Positions 50,557 to 59,554 are shown, counted from the stretch's first letter. The stretch is DNA of 64,000 nucleotides from Streptomyces sp. DvalAA-43 (GCF_900091725.1 NZ_FMBW01000030.1:357938-421937); one strand, 5' to 3'. Notes: generated by a model from the letters alone, not told the origin. Program-made: numbers and translations.

Positions 50557-52046
50557 GACCGCCCTCTATTCGGGTCGTTCAGGTCTGCCCGGGAGACGGC
50601 GGCCACCGTCTGCGGGTCGAGGTCGAAGAGTTCCCGCAGCGCATCGGCGTACCCGGCGCCGCCGGGCTCGCTGGCGAGCTGCTTGACCCGCACGGTGGGC
50701 GCGTGCAGGAGCTTGTCGACGACGCGGCGCACGGTCTGCGAGATCTCGGCGCGCTGCTTCTCGTCCAGGTCGGGGAGGCGTCCGTCGAGCCGCGCGATCT
50801 CGCCCGCGACCACGCCGGCGGCCATCGTGCGCAGCGCGACGACGGTCGGGGTGATGTGGGCGGCGCGCTGGGCGGCGCCGAAGGCGGCGACCTCGTCGGA
50901 GACGATGGTGCGCACCTGGTCCACATCGGCGGCCATCGGGGCGTCCGCCGACGCCTCCGCGAGCGACTCGATGTCGACGAGGCGCACACCGTCGAGGCGG
51001 GCCGTCCCGCCGTCGATGTCGCGCGGCATGGCGAGGTCGAGCAGGGCCAGGCGCACGGGGCCGCTGCTTTGCGCGGGCACGGTGGCCCGGCGGACGGCTT
51101 GGCGGACCGTGCCGGTGCTGCCGTTCTCCACCCAGGCGGCGTGCCGGTCGACGTCGGCGGGGGCGGGCGGCGCGGGCGCGGCGGGCGTCTCGACGGCGTC
51201 GTCGACGGTCAGGCCGAGCGCCTCGGCGACGGCCTCGGCGGTCAGCACCAGACCGGTCGCGCCGGTGCACGAGACGACGACGTCGGCACGTGTCAGTTCG
51301 TCGCGGACCGCGGCCATCTCCACGGCGCGGGCGGCCACGCCCGTACCTCCGGGCTGGGCCAGGATCTCGACGAGCCGGTCGGCGCGGGCCCGGGTCCGGT
51401 TGGCGACGACGATCTCGGCGACACCGGTGCGGGCCAGGGTGGCGGCGGCGAGCGAGGACATCGAGCCCGCGCCGATCACCAGGGCGCGCTTGCCGCGTGC
51501 CCAGTCGGCGACGTCCGCACCGGCCGCGAGCTGTTCCAGGCCGAAGGTGACGAGCGACTGCCCGGCCCGGTCGATCCCGGTCTCGCTGTGGGCCCGCTTG
51601 CCGACCCGCAGGGCCTGCTGGAAGAGGTCGTTCAGCAGCCGGCCCGCGGTGTGGAGCTCCTGCCCCAGCGCCAGCGCGTCCTTGATCTGGCCGAGGATCT
51701 GGCCCTCGCCGACGACCATCGAGTCCAGCCCGCACGCCACCGAGAAGAGGTGGTGGACGGCCCGGTCCTCGTAGTGCACATAGAGATACGGAGTGAGCTC
51801 GTCCAGCCCGACACCGCTGTGCTGGGCGAGGAGCGTGGACAGCTCGGCGACGCCCGCGTGGAACTTGTCCACGTCGGCGTACAGCTCGATGCGGTTGCAG
51901 GTGGCCAGCACGGCGGCCTCGACCGCGGGCTCCGCGGCGAGGGTGTCCTGGAGCAGCTTGGCCTGGGTGTCGGCGGCCAGCGAGGCCCGCTCCAGCACGG
52001 AGACCGGGGCGCTGCGGTGGCTCAGCCCTACGACGAGAAGACTCAT
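50553..52046 (-). CDS. hemA: Glutamyl-tRNA reductase
   Basis: This 497-residue HemA carries out NADPH-dependent reduction of glutamyl-tRNA to glutamate-1-semialdehyde, the rate-limiting step of the C5 pathway. The catalytic Cys50 lies in AAVLATCNRIELYADV. The tRNA/glutamate-site segment CGLDSMVVGEGQILGQIKDA, the NADPH-binding GKRALVIGAGSMSSLAAATLARTGV and the C-terminal dimerisation helix follow. An Ala/Pro-rich insertion (DAVETPAAPAPPAPADVDRHAAW) in the NADPH domain makes it longer than enterobacterial HemA, as usual in streptomycetes. It overlaps rex by 4 bases and hemC by 4 bases. It is expected to be repressed by Rex under high NADH. Confidence 0.96.
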   Translation of the reverse strand: MSLLVVGLSHRSAPVSVLERASLAADTQAKLLQDTLAAEPAVEAAVLATCNRIELYADVDKFHAGVAELSTLLAQHSGVGLDELTPYLYVHYEDRAVHHLFSVACGLDSMVVGEGQILGQIKDALALGQELHTAGRLLNDLFQQALRVGKRAHSETGIDRAGQSLVTFGLEQLAAGADVADWARGKRALVIGAGSMSSLAAATLARTGVAEIVVANRTRARADRLVEILAQPGGTGVAARAVEMAAVRDELTRADVVVSCTGATGLVLTAEAVAEALGLTVDDAVETPAAPAPPAPADVDRHAAWVENGSTGTVRQAVRRATVPAQSSGPVRLALLDLAMPRDIDGGTARLDGVRLVDIESLAEASADAPMAADVDQVRTIVSDEVAAFGAAQRAAHITPTVVALRTMAAGVVAGEIARLDGRLPDLDEKQRAEISQTVRRVVDKLLHAPTVRVKQLASEPGGAGYADALRELFDLDPQTVAAVSRADLNDPNRGRS

Positions 52047-52810
52047 GCGGGCATCACGGCGGGCATGTCCCCGTCGGGTCCCTTCCGTCCGGCGGAGGCC
52101 GAGCGCACCGGGGGCGCGGCCGGGTCCGGGGCGTTCTCGGAGGTGTCCTCGCCGGCCTTGCGCTGCTCGTGGAAGGCGAGGATCTGGAGCTCGATGGAGA
52201 GGTCGACCTTGCGGACGTCGACGCCGTCGGGCACGGAGAGCACGGTCGGCGCGAAGTTCAGGATGGAGGTGACGCCCGCGGCGACGAGCCGGTCGCAGAC
52301 CTGCTGCGCGGCACCGGCCGGGGTCGAGATGACACCGATCGACACACCGTTGTCGCTGACGATCCGCTCCAGTTCGTCGGCGTGCTGGACGGGGATCCCG
52401 GCGACCGGCGTTCCGGCCATCGCGGGGTCGGCGTCGATCAGCGCGGCGACCCGGAAACCGCGGGAGGCGAAGCCGCCGTAGTTGGCGAGCGCGGCGCCGA
52501 GGTTACCGATCCCGACGATCACGACCGGCCAGTCCTGGGTGAGCCCGAGTTCGCGGGAGATCTGGTAGACGAGATACTCGACGTCGTAGCCGACACCGCG
52601 CGTCCCGTACGAGCCGAGGTAGCTGAAGTCCTTGCGGAGCTTGGCGGAGTTGACCCCCGCCGCCGCGGCGAGCTCCTCGGACGAGACCGTGGGTACCGAG
52701 CGCTCGGAGAGCGCGGTCAGTGCGCGCAGGTACAGCGGAAGTCGGGCGACGGTGGCCTCGGGAATTCCTCGGCTACGGGTCGCCGGTCGGTGAGTTCGGC
52801 CAGTTGCCAC
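52043..52810 (-). CDS. rex: Redox-sensing transcriptional repressor Rex
   Basis: This 255-residue Rex has an N-terminal winged helix: ATVARLPLYLRALTALSERSVPTVSSEELAAAAGVNSAKLRKDFSYLGSYGTRGVGYDV in parts (residues 18-75). The Rossmann NAD(H) domain has VVIVGIGNLGAALANYGGF and the aspartate-ending strand VAALIDADP. A C-terminal domain-swapped helix, LSIELQILAFHEQRKAG, follows. Rex binds its operator when NADH/NAD+ is low and releases it when oxygen is limiting. It controls rex-hemACD, cyd, nuo and related genes in Streptomyces. The GTG at 52808-52810 starts VATGRTHR. A Rex site lies 77-96 bases upstream. Confidence 0.97.
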   Translation of the reverse strand: MATGRTHRPATRSRGIPEATVARLPLYLRALTALSERSVPTVSSEELAAAAGVNSAKLRKDFSYLGSYGTRGVGYDVEYLVYQISRELGLTQDWPVVIVGIGNLGAALANYGGFASRGFRVAALIDADPAMAGTPVAGIPVQHADELERIVSDNGVSIGVISTPAGAAQQVCDRLVAAGVTSILNFAPTVLSVPDGVDVRKVDLSIELQILAFHEQRKAGEDTSENAPDPAAPPVRSASAGRKGPDGDMPAVMPA

Positions 52811-52886
52811 GGTGCTCCTGCGGGATGAGCGGGGCTGCAGGCGGCCGTATTTCCCAGGACCGCCCCGTCGAATGCAGGCTATGTCT

Positions 52887-52904
52887 TTGTGAACGCGTGC
52901 ACAA
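52887..52904 (-). promoter_or_regulatory. Rex operator (ROP) of the rex-hemACD operon
   Basis: TTGTGAACGCGTGCACAA is a near-perfect dyad that extends to CTTTG...CAAAG at 52885-52906. It fits the established Rex consensus and position in front of rex-hemACD in Streptomyces coelicolor, giving autoregulation. Confidence 0.88.
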
Positions 52905-53082
52905 AGATAGTGTCCGTTTTGTCCGGTCAAAGTGACCGGGGTCACGCACATTCGTCGTGCGATCCCGGAACCAAGGATCGCATCAGCCCGTTGCGGGCCC
53001 GAAGGGGGCAAAGCGGAACACACTCCTCACAACCACTCCCCCGAGAGCACTCAAAACGCCCACGATGGTAACCGGCTTTCAC

Positions 53083-53358
53083 TCACGCCCGCAGTGCCCC
53101 GCGCAGCCTCGCCGGATCCACCCGCCAGAACGTGTGCTGCTCGTCGTCGATCAGCACCACCGGAATCTGCTCCCAGTACTCCCGGTACAGCTCCTCGTCC
53201 CGGGAGATGTCCTTCTCCTCCCAGGACGCACCGGTCTCCTCGCACACCTCCCGCACCACCTGCCTCGCGTCGTCACAGAGGTGACATCCGGGCTTCCCGA
53301 TCAGGGTCACCACGCGTTCCGCGGGCGTCTTCTTCGTACGTCGAAACAGGGCACTCAT
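53083..53358 (-). CDS. Glutaredoxin-like thiol-disulfide protein
   Basis: This 91-residue thioredoxin-fold protein has the active site [22 protein letters not shown], a Cys-x-x-Cys of the glutaredoxin/DUF836 type. It also has the cis-proline loop [21 protein letters not shown]. Such proteins (mycoredoxin-like or DUF836) exchange disulfides in the cytoplasm; the natural donor in actinobacteria is likely mycothiol. The ATG at 53356-53358 starts [12 protein letters not shown]. The reading frame upstream of it is rejected because it runs through an AT-rich promoter. The gene lies about 270 bases from rex in the same direction, beyond the rex promoter. Confidence 0.92.
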   Translation of the reverse strand: MSALFRRTKKTPAERVVTLIGKPGCHLCDDARQVVREVCEETGASWEEKDISRDEELYREYWEQIPVVLIDDEQHTFWRVDPARLRGALRA

Positions 53359-53505
53359 ACCTTTATTCTGCGCCGGGAGGGAAGCTGTTCCGCCCTTGAG
53401 CCGGTACGCCCGCAATCACCCGTTCAACAAACCGGCAGCCGAGAGTTCACGCCGTGTCATCCCGGCAGGTCGGGAACGGCCGAACCGACTGGTTATGCTC
53501 ACCGC

Positions 53506-54474
53506 ATGGCCGCTCTTGGATGGCTCACCCCCCGTAGGCGCCCCGCGACAGCACGGAGTGTGCTGGCCGGCGAGGCGGCAGCTGAGGCAGCGCGGAAGTC
53601 CACCCTCCCCGACGATCAGTCGCCCGGCACCGCGCAGGACACCGCCGCGCAGGACACCGCCGTGCAGACGAAGACCGAGGAAGCGCCCTTCCCCGTGGTC
53701 GGCGACGACCGGGCCGCCGCCTTCTTCGACCTGGACAACACCGTCATGCAGGGCGCGGCGATCTTCCACTTCGGCCGGGGCCTGTACAAGCGGAAGTTCT
53801 TCCAGCGCCGCGAGCTGACCCGGTTCGCCTGGCAGCAGGCCTGGTTCAGACTGGCGGGCGTCGAGGACCCGGAGCACATGCAGGACGCCCGCGACAGCGC
53901 CCTGTCCATCGTCAAGGGCCACCGCGTCTCGGAGCTGATGTCCATCGGCGAGGAGATCTACGACGAGTACATGGCCGACCGGATCTGGCCCGGCACCCGC
54001 GCCCTCGCCCAGGCCCACCTCGACGCCGGACAGCGCGTCTGGCTGGTCACCGCGGCCCCGGTGGAGACCGCCACGATCATCGCCCGCCGGCTCGGCCTGA
54101 CCGGCGCGCTCGGCACGGTCGCCGAATCCGTCGGCGGCATCTACACCGGCCGCCTGGTCGGCGAGCCGCTGCACGGCCCCGCGAAGGCCGAGGCGGTCCG
54201 CGCCCTGGCCGCCGCCGAGGGCCTGGACCTTGACCGCTGCGCGGCGTACAGCGATTCGCACAACGACATCCCGATGCTGTCCCTGGTCGGACACCCGTAC
54301 GCGATCAACCCCGACGCCAAGCTCCGCAAGCACGCCCGCGCGCTCGACTGGCGGCTGCGGGACTACCGGACGGGCCGCAAGGCGGCCAGGGTCGGCATCC
54401 CGGCCGCGGCCGGCGTGGGCGCGATCGCGGGCGGCACCGCGGCCGCCGTCGCCCTGCACCGCCGCCGGCGCTGA
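53506..54474 (+). CDS. HAD-IB family phosphatase (SerB/CicA-like)
   Basis: This 322-residue protein has HAD motif [14 protein letters not shown] (DxDNT variant, residues about 77-84), motif II in [21 protein letters not shown], a lysine in [11 protein letters not shown], and motif [33 protein letters not shown]. This is the HAD-IB subfamily that includes phosphoserine phosphatases and the CicA type. A 65-residue Ala/Thr/Gln-rich N-terminal extension and a C-terminal Gly/Ala hydrophobic stretch ([18 protein letters not shown]) may attach it to the membrane. The substrate is uncertain. It lies upstream of bldN, as in other streptomycetes. Confidence 0.92.
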   Translation: MAALGWLTPRRRPATARSVLAGEAAAEAARKSTLPDDQSPGTAQDTAAQDTAVQTKTEEAPFPVVGDDRAAAFFDLDNTVMQGAAIFHFGRGLYKRKFFQRRELTRFAWQQAWFRLAGVEDPEHMQDARDSALSIVKGHRVSELMSIGEEIYDEYMADRIWPGTRALAQAHLDAGQRVWLVTAAPVETATIIARRLGLTGALGTVAESVGGIYTGRLVGEPLHGPAKAEAVRALAAAEGLDLDRCAAYSDSHNDIPMLSLVGHPYAINPDAKLRKHARALDWRLRDYRTGRKAARVGIPAAAGVGAIAGGTAAAVALHRRRR

Positions 54475-54820
54475 CGCCGCCCCGCGCGGGTCCCGGCGGG
54501 CCACGCCCGGACCCGCGCGGCCGATCGGAACCCCTTACCCACCGGCCCCTCCGGCCAGTCGTCCCGCTCGCACACGGCCACAACCCGTCGCCCCGGCAGA
54601 CAGATCACAAAGTAATTCGATCAATAAGTGGTCACGATGTGCTACTTGAAGTGTCGTTTAGTCGCTACAGAAGCGACGTAATCGATGATTTGAGCAACTG
54701 GGTGTAGCACTGCCTGTACGAAGCGTTATTCTCCTCAGACGCATTCCGGAACCCACCACTCACTACGACGAGTGACGGTTTCGCACTGCACGTGATGGAA
54801 GCTCTGCCTCTGGGAGTCCC
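54475..54820. promoter_or_regulatory. AT-richer 346-base leader and promoter region of bldN
   Basis: The part from 54600 to 54780 is markedly lower in GC than its surroundings and most likely contains the bldN promoter and a long untranslated leader. It has AGTGGTCAC at 54627-54635 (similar to BldD half-sites). A GTCGCT-loop-AGCGAC hairpin is at 54661-54677, and an inverted repeat TCACT-N6-AGTGA is at 54760-54775. bldN is a known BldD target in Streptomyces; which of these sites is used is not shown. Confidence 0.5.
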
Positions 54821-55597
54821 GTGTACCCACACGTCGGGGTTGACGCCTCGGGCCTGGCTACGCTGCGCGCATCGGTCGCCGACCGCTTGCGCGGCTTCGT
54901 CCCCACCGCGTACGCCGTACCCGCATTTGCCACCCCTGCACCTGCCGGCCCCTGCTACGCCCTGGCCGAACGCAGTGCGGCGGTCGGAAGACGCAGCAAC
55001 CGCGGCTCAACGACCACGTCCACCGTTCGTCGGCCCACCGCCGACAGCGACAGCGCGCGCATGATGGATCTCGTCGAGCGCGCACAGGCCGGCGAGGCCG
55101 ACGCCTTCGGCCGCCTCTACGACCAGTACAGCGACACCGTCTACCGCTACATCTACTACCGCGTCGGCGGCAAGGCCACGGCGGAGGATCTCACGAGCGA
55201 GACCTTCCTGCGCGCCCTGCGCCGCATCTCCACCTTCACCTGGCAGGGCCGCGACTTCGGCGCCTGGCTGGTCACCATCGCCCGCAACCTGGTCGCCGAC
55301 CACTTCAAGTCCAGCCGCTTCCGGCTGGAAGTGACCACCGGCGAAATGCTCGACGCCAACGAAGTCGAACGCAGCCCCGAGGACTCCGTCCTGGAGTCCC
55401 TCTCCAACGCCGCGCTCCTACAGGCCGTGCGACGGCTCAACCCCCAGCAGCAGGAGTGCGTGACCCTGCGCTTCCTGCAAGGTCTCTCGGTCGCCGAGAC
55501 CGCCCGGGTCATGGGCAAGAACGAGGGCGCGATCAAGACCCTTCAGTACCGAGCCGTCCGCACGCTGGCCCGGCTCCTCCCGGACGATGCCCGCTGA
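54821..55597 (+). CDS. bldN: ECF sigma factor BldN (pro-sigma)
   Basis: This 258-residue protein has an N-terminal pro-region of about 80 residues (GVDASGLATLRASV, FVPTAYAVPAFATPAPAGP), which is removed in known BldN proteins. Sigma region 2 starts near LVERAQAGEADAFGRLYDQYSDTVYRYIYYRVGGKATAEDLTSETFLRALRRI (in parts). Region 4 is LNPQQQECVTLRFLQGLSVAETARVMGKNEGAIKTLQYRAVRTLARLL. BldN is the developmental sigma factor that drives bldM and the chaplin and rodlin genes for aerial growth. The GTG has GGGAG five bases upstream. The anti-sigma gene rsbN follows on the same strand. Confidence 0.95.
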   Translation: MYPHVGVDASGLATLRASVADRLRGFVPTAYAVPAFATPAPAGPCYALAERSAAVGRRSNRGSTTTSTVRRPTADSDSARMMDLVERAQAGEADAFGRLYDQYSDTVYRYIYYRVGGKATAEDLTSETFLRALRRISTFTWQGRDFGAWLVTIARNLVADHFKSSRFRLEVTTGEMLDANEVERSPEDSVLESLSNAALLQAVRRLNPQQQECVTLRFLQGLSVAETARVMGKNEGAIKTLQYRAVRTLARLLPDDAR

Positions 55598-55663
55598 CCC
55601 CACCCCCGGCCGAATCACTCTCGGCGACACGTCGCTCACGCACTGGTCCGATCATCCTTCGTG

Positions 55664-55692
55664 CGTAACCCAAGTGCCGCGCCCCTCGTTGT
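55664..55692 (+). promoter_or_regulatory. Possible BldN-dependent promoter of rsbN
   Basis: CGTAAC at 55664-55669 and CGTTGT at 55687-55692 are separated by 17 bases. They resemble the BldN-type elements CGTAAC and CGTTGA (usual spacing about 16). A BldN-driven rsbN promoter has been reported in Streptomyces and would make a negative feedback loop. Confidence 0.5.
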
Positions 55693-55822
55693 GCCGGTTG
55701 CAGGCCCCCTGTCGTCACCCCATGTCCGCCGACACTCACTCATTCGTGTGGAAGCGCTCAAGGTGTGCAACCTTCCGGACCCCCAGGGGAGTCGACCGTC
55801 ATGACGAGAGGAGGTGCCGCCA

Positions 55823-57010
55823 GTGATCGCAAACGTCTCGGCACACCGGCGGGCGAACGCCTTCGCCCAGGCCCTGGAGGAGCAGTCGCTCCGCGGTTCG
55901 GCGGCCGAACAGCCCGAGGACCCGGCCGAACCGGCCGACCACGGATCGCTGTTGGCCCTGGCGAACGGCCTCGGCGAGCTACCGCGGCCGGAGTTGGATC
56001 CCGAGGTCAAAGTGGTGCAGCGAGCCCAGCTCGTCGCCGCCATGGAGGCCATGCTCACCGAGGGAGGCGCGTCCGCGGGCCCTACGGTGCCCGAACAGCG
56101 CACCAAGGGAGCCCACCGGGCCTCCCCGCTCCGGAAATTGCGTCCGCGTTCACGCTGGACGAAGGGCCTCGCGGCCGGCGGGCTCACCGTCGGTGTGGCG
56201 GCGGGCGCCTTCGGCGGAGTGGCCGCTGCCAGTTCCGACGCCCTCCCGGGTGATTCGCTGTACGGGCTCAAGCGCGGCATGGAGGACATCCACCTCGGCA
56301 TGGCCAGCGGCGACGCCGACCGCGGCGAGGCCTACCTCGACCAGGCGTCCACCCGGCTCAGCGAGGCCCGCCGGCTGATGGAGCGCGCCCGCTCCGGCGC
56401 CCTGGACCACGAGCAGCTCGGCGAGGTCAGGCGCACGCTCAACGGCATGACGCACGACGCCAGCGAGGGCCACCGCCTGCTCCACTCCGCCTACCAGCAG
56501 AACGGAGCCATCGGCCCCATCCAGACCCTGGACTCCTTCTCCCGCTCGCACCGCGAGAGCTGGAGCAGCCTCCGCGACCGGCTGCCCGTCCAGCTGACGG
56601 ACATCGGCAACCAGGTCAGCTCGGTCTTCGACGCCATAGACGAAGAGGTACAGCCCCTTCAGTCGCTGTTCCCCCGCACCCCCGGCAGCGGCGGCGCCCA
56701 GCAGTCGGACACCGCGCGACGGGGCACCGAGCCGTCCCGCAAGGCACCCGCGGCCCCCGCCTCACCGCAGGCCCCGCACAGCCGTACGGGCGACAGCGCC
56801 TCGCCCCACCCGTCGGGACCGGACAGCACCCCGGCCGACGGCCTGATCGGCGGCGGCACGGGCGGCCTCCTCGGCACCCCGCCCCCGGGCACCGACCCGT
56901 CCGCCGACGGCCGGGCCACCACCCCGCCCGACCCGGACGTCACCCTCCCACCGCTCCTCCCCGGCCTCCTCCCGGGCCTGGGAATCAACGGCGAGGACCT
57001 GAACGACTAG
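55823..57010 (+). CDS. rsbN: Anti-sigma factor RsbN (DUF5667)
   Basis: This 395-residue membrane protein has a cytoplasmic N-terminal segment (NVSAHRRANAFAQALEEQSLRG) that would hold the sigma factor. One membrane helix is at about 115-137 (GLAAGGLTVGVAAGAFGGVAAA). The outer domain is of the DUF5667 type, with DALPGDSLYGLKRGMEDIHLGM and helical RGEAYLDQASTRLSEARRLMERA. The tail is rich in Pro, Gly, Thr and Ser. RsbN inhibits BldN until development. The GTG at 55823 is chosen because GAGGAGG lies seven bases upstream; a GTG at 55814 overlaps that ribosome site. Confidence 0.93.
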   Translation: MIANVSAHRRANAFAQALEEQSLRGSAAEQPEDPAEPADHGSLLALANGLGELPRPELDPEVKVVQRAQLVAAMEAMLTEGGASAGPTVPEQRTKGAHRASPLRKLRPRSRWTKGLAAGGLTVGVAAGAFGGVAAASSDALPGDSLYGLKRGMEDIHLGMASGDADRGEAYLDQASTRLSEARRLMERARSGALDHEQLGEVRRTLNGMTHDASEGHRLLHSAYQQNGAIGPIQTLDSFSRSHRESWSSLRDRLPVQLTDIGNQVSSVFDAIDEEVQPLQSLFPRTPGSGGAQQSDTARRGTEPSRKAPAAPASPQAPHSRTGDSASPHPSGPDSTPADGLIGGGTGGLLGTPPPGTDPSADGRATTPPDPDVTLPPLLPGLLPGLGINGEDLND

Positions 57011-57094
57011 CGCCACCTCGTACGGGTGGGGGGCGGGCTCATGGCGAGCCCGCCCCCCCATCCGCGTACCGCACGCGCCTCGGAAGAACACCCT

Positions 57095-58144
57095 TCAGAA
57101 GAACACCGACCTCCGCTGCACCAGCAGCCGGTACAGCGTGTGCTGGATCTGCTCCCGCACCTGGTCCGTCAGGTTGAACATCAGCATCGGGTCCTCCGCC
57201 GCCTCCACCGGATACCCGCTCGTGGAGATCGGCTCCCCGAACTGGATCGTCCACTTCGTCGGCAGCGGCACCGCCCCGAGCGGCCCCAGCCAGGGAAACG
57301 TCGGCGTGATCGGGAAGTACGGAAACCCCAGCAGCCGCGCCAGTGTCTTCGAGTTGCCGATCATCGGGTAGATCTCCTCCGCCCCCACGATCGAGCACGG
57401 AATGATCGGCACCCCGGCCCGCAGCGCCGTGGACACGAAGCCGCCCCGCCCGAAGCGCTGCAATTTGTACCGCTCCCCGAACGGCTTCCCGATGCCCTTG
57501 AACCCCTCCGGCATCACCCCGACGACCTCGCCCCGCCGGAGCAGCCGCTCGGCGTCCTCCGCACAGGCCAGCGTGTGCCCGGCCTTGCGGGCCAGCTCGT
57601 TCACCACCGGCAGCATGAAGACCAGATCGGCGGCGAGCAGCCGCAGATGACGGCCCGCCGGATGGTTGTCGTGCACGGCGACCTGGAGCATCAGCCCGTC
57701 GAGCGGCAGCGTCCCCGAATGGTTGGACACGATCAGCGCCCCGCCTTCGGAAGGGATGTTCTCGATGCCCTTCACCTCGACCCGGAAGTACTTCTCGTAC
57801 ACCGGCCGCAGCATCGACATCAGGACCTGATCGGTCAGCTCCTCGTCGTACCCGAACTCGTCGACGTCGTACTCGCCCGTGACCCGCCGCCGCAGGAACG
57901 CCAGCCCGCCGGCGATCCGCCGGTCCCAGCCACCGGGCCCGCCCCCCTCCCCGGGCCGCTCGGGCTCCTCCTGCGGCTTCGAGGCGTCCTGCTGCCCCGG
58001 AAGCGCGCTCACGGCCGCGGTCCCCACCGCGGAGGCCGCAGTGGGCCCCCGGCCGCTCCCCGCGGACCGGCGCCGTGCGGGACGCGCCGAACCGCCCGCC
58101 CGCGAACGGTCGTCGTCGAACGGAATGACCTTGGCATCCGCCAT
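57095..58144 (-). CDS. PlsC-like 1-acylglycerol-3-phosphate acyltransferase family protein
   Basis: This 349-residue protein has a disordered 80-residue Pro/Gly/Arg/Glu-rich N terminus. The acyltransferase core has LIVSNHSGTLPLDGLMLQVAV (block I, with a His-x6-Asp spacing rather than His-x4-Asp), VGVMPEGFKGIGKPFGERYKLQRFGRGGFVSTALRAGVPIIPCSIVGAEE (block III/IV, in parts) and WTIQFGEPIST. The block I spacing places it in the MGAT/DGAT-like LPLAT branch. It may acylate glycerophospholipid or neutral lipid precursors at the membrane. It lies 15 bases downstream of the epimerase-like gene, likely as one operon. Confidence 0.9.
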   Translation of the reverse strand: MADAKVIPFDDDRSRAGGSARPARRRSAGSGRGPTAASAVGTAAVSALPGQQDASKPQEEPERPGEGGGPGGWDRRIAGGLAFLRRRVTGEYDVDEFGYDEELTDQVLMSMLRPVYEKYFRVEVKGIENIPSEGGALIVSNHSGTLPLDGLMLQVAVHDNHPAGRHLRLLAADLVFMLPVVNELARKAGHTLACAEDAERLLRRGEVVGVMPEGFKGIGKPFGERYKLQRFGRGGFVSTALRAGVPIIPCSIVGAEEIYPMIGNSKTLARLLGFPYFPITPTFPWLGPLGAVPLPTKWTIQFGEPISTSGYPVEAAEDPMLMFNLTDQVREQIQHTLYRLLVQRRSVFF

Positions 58145-58159
58145 CGTCGATGCGCTCCT

Positions 58160-59254
58160 CTACCTGGCGCTGGGGGACGGCTCGGTGTCGCCGGCCCCGG
58201 TGATCCCCAGAACATCGCCGCCCGCCCCGGCGAACGGTACGGCGGCCAGTCTGTCGACCGCCCTGCCCACCGCCTCGGGCGGCATCAGTCCGGGCCCCTG
58301 ACTGCGCGCGAACTCCGCGAACGTCTCCGCGGTACCGAACCGGGGGTGGAAGCCGAGGGTCTCGCGCATCTGGACGGTCGAGACCACCCGGCCATGGGTG
58401 AGCAGCCGGATCTGCTCCGGCGAGAAGTCCGTCATGCCGACCGTACGCAGCGCCTGGCCGACCCAGGTGACCGCGGGCAGCAGCAACGGCACCGTCGGCC
58501 GTCCCAGCCGCCGCGAGCACTGCGAGAGCAGCAGCACCCCGTCCCCGGCGATATTGAACGTGCCGCTGTTCAGCGTCCCGCGCCCCGGCTCGCCCGACGC
58601 GACACCCAGTACGTCGACGACATCGTCCTCGTGCACGAACTGGAGCCTCGGGTCGTACCCGAACACCGTCGGCAGCACGGGCAGCGACAGATAGTCCGCG
58701 AGCGGCGAATCGGCCCGCGGCCCCAGGATGTTCGCGAACCTGAGCACGCACACGGCCACGTCCGGACGGCGGCGCGCGAAGCCCCGTACGTACCCCTCGA
58801 CCTCCACCACGTCCTTGGCGAAGCCGCCGCTGGGCAGGGACTTGGGCGGGGTCGTCTCGGTGAAGACCGCCGGATCGCGGGGCGCCGAGCCGTACACGTT
58901 CGTACTCGACTTGACCACCAGCCGCCGCACGCTCGGCGCCTTCTGGCAGGCACCGAGCAGCTGCATGGTGCCGATGACGTTGGTCTCCTTGACCGTCGTC
59001 CGGCCACCCGTGCCGACCGCCTTCGCCGAGACGTCCAGGTGCACCACCGTGTCGACGGAGTGCTCGGCGAGAACTCTGGCGATCGCCGGCTGCCGGATGT
59101 CCGCCGTCACGAAATCGGCGCCGCCCAGGCTGTGTCCGGGCGCGACCGCGTCGACGGCGATCACCCTGTCCACGCCCGGATCACGCTGGATGCGCCGCAC
59201 GAAACGGCCCCCCAGCTGCCGGGCCGCTCCCGTGACCAGCACGACCTTCCCCAA
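58160..59254 (-). CDS. NAD-dependent epimerase/dehydratase-like (extended SDR) protein
   Basis: This 364-residue extended SDR has cofactor motif KVVLVTGAARQLGGRFVRRIQRD at the N terminus, VDTVVHLDVSA, NVIGTMQLLGAC, VVKSSTNVYGSAP and LRFANILGPRADSPL. The usual Tyr-x-x-x-Lys is not seen: the lysine in SGGFAKDVVEVEGY has glycine four residues before it. Classical dehydratase/epimerase catalysis is therefore doubtful. The TTG at 59252-59254 has GGAAGG eight bases upstream and starts at the conserved GKVVLVTG; upstream sequence in this frame shows no domain. It is followed by the PlsC-like gene with a 15-base gap. Confidence 0.85.
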   Translation of the reverse strand: MGKVVLVTGAARQLGGRFVRRIQRDPGVDRVIAVDAVAPGHSLGGADFVTADIRQPAIARVLAEHSVDTVVHLDVSAKAVGTGGRTTVKETNVIGTMQLLGACQKAPSVRRLVVKSSTNVYGSAPRDPAVFTETTPPKSLPSGGFAKDVVEVEGYVRGFARRRPDVAVCVLRFANILGPRADSPLADYLSLPVLPTVFGYDPRLQFVHEDDVVDVLGVASGEPGRGTLNSGTFNIAGDGVLLLSQCSRRLGRPTVPLLLPAVTWVGQALRTVGMTDFSPEQIRLLTHGRVVSTVQMRETLGFHPRFGTAETFAEFARSQGPGLMPPEAVGRAVDRLAAVPFAGAGGDVLGITGAGDTEPSPSAR

Positions 59255-59400
59255 GATCAGCGCCTTCCGTCGAAAGGTTTCCCTGGCCGTCACCGTAGCG
59301 GGTGGATGTTGCCCTGTGACGACCGCGCGGCGGCCTTCTCCCGAGTCTTTGGCCCGAATGCCCTCCGGTACGGATACCGGTGGCCGCCCCCGCAACGCGC

Positions 59401-59435
59401 CGCAGCCCTCCCGCCGGATCGGCGGGAGGGCTGCG
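59401..59435 (-). terminator. Strong hairpin terminator after the bS22 gene
   Basis: Arms 59401-59415 (CGCAGCCCTCCCGCC) and 59421-59435 pair perfectly over 15 bases with a GGATC loop. The hairpin lies 20 bases past the bS22 stop codon. Confidence 0.92.
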
Positions 59436-59455
59436 GATTCACGAACTGCGTTCGC

Positions 59456-59554
59456 TTACTTCTTGTTGCGACGCTGAACGCGCGTGCGCTTGAGCAGCTT
59501 GCGGTGCTTCTTCTTGGCCATCCGCTTGCGCCGCTTCTTGATAACAGAGCCCAC
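59456..59554 (-). CDS. Small basic ribosomal protein bS22 (AURKAIP1/COX24 domain)
   Basis: This 32-residue frame reads [20 protein letters not shown], continues [12 protein letters not shown] and stops with TAA. The extreme Lys/Arg content and the [17 protein letters not shown] core match the actinobacterial AURKAIP1/COX24-domain protein found as bS22 in mycobacterial 30S subunits. The GTG at 59552-59554 follows a GAGGG by 6 bases. A strong terminator follows. It is too short for routine ORF calling and easily missed. Confidence 0.9.
   Translation of the reverse strand: MGSVIKKRRKRMAKKKHRKLLKRTRVQRRNKK

Noticed and set aside
54627..54635. BldD box in front of bldN
   Set aside because: AGTGGTCAC is shorter than the BldD consensus AGTGA-N2-TCACC and lacks its spacing. 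It is noted only within the promoter region entry.
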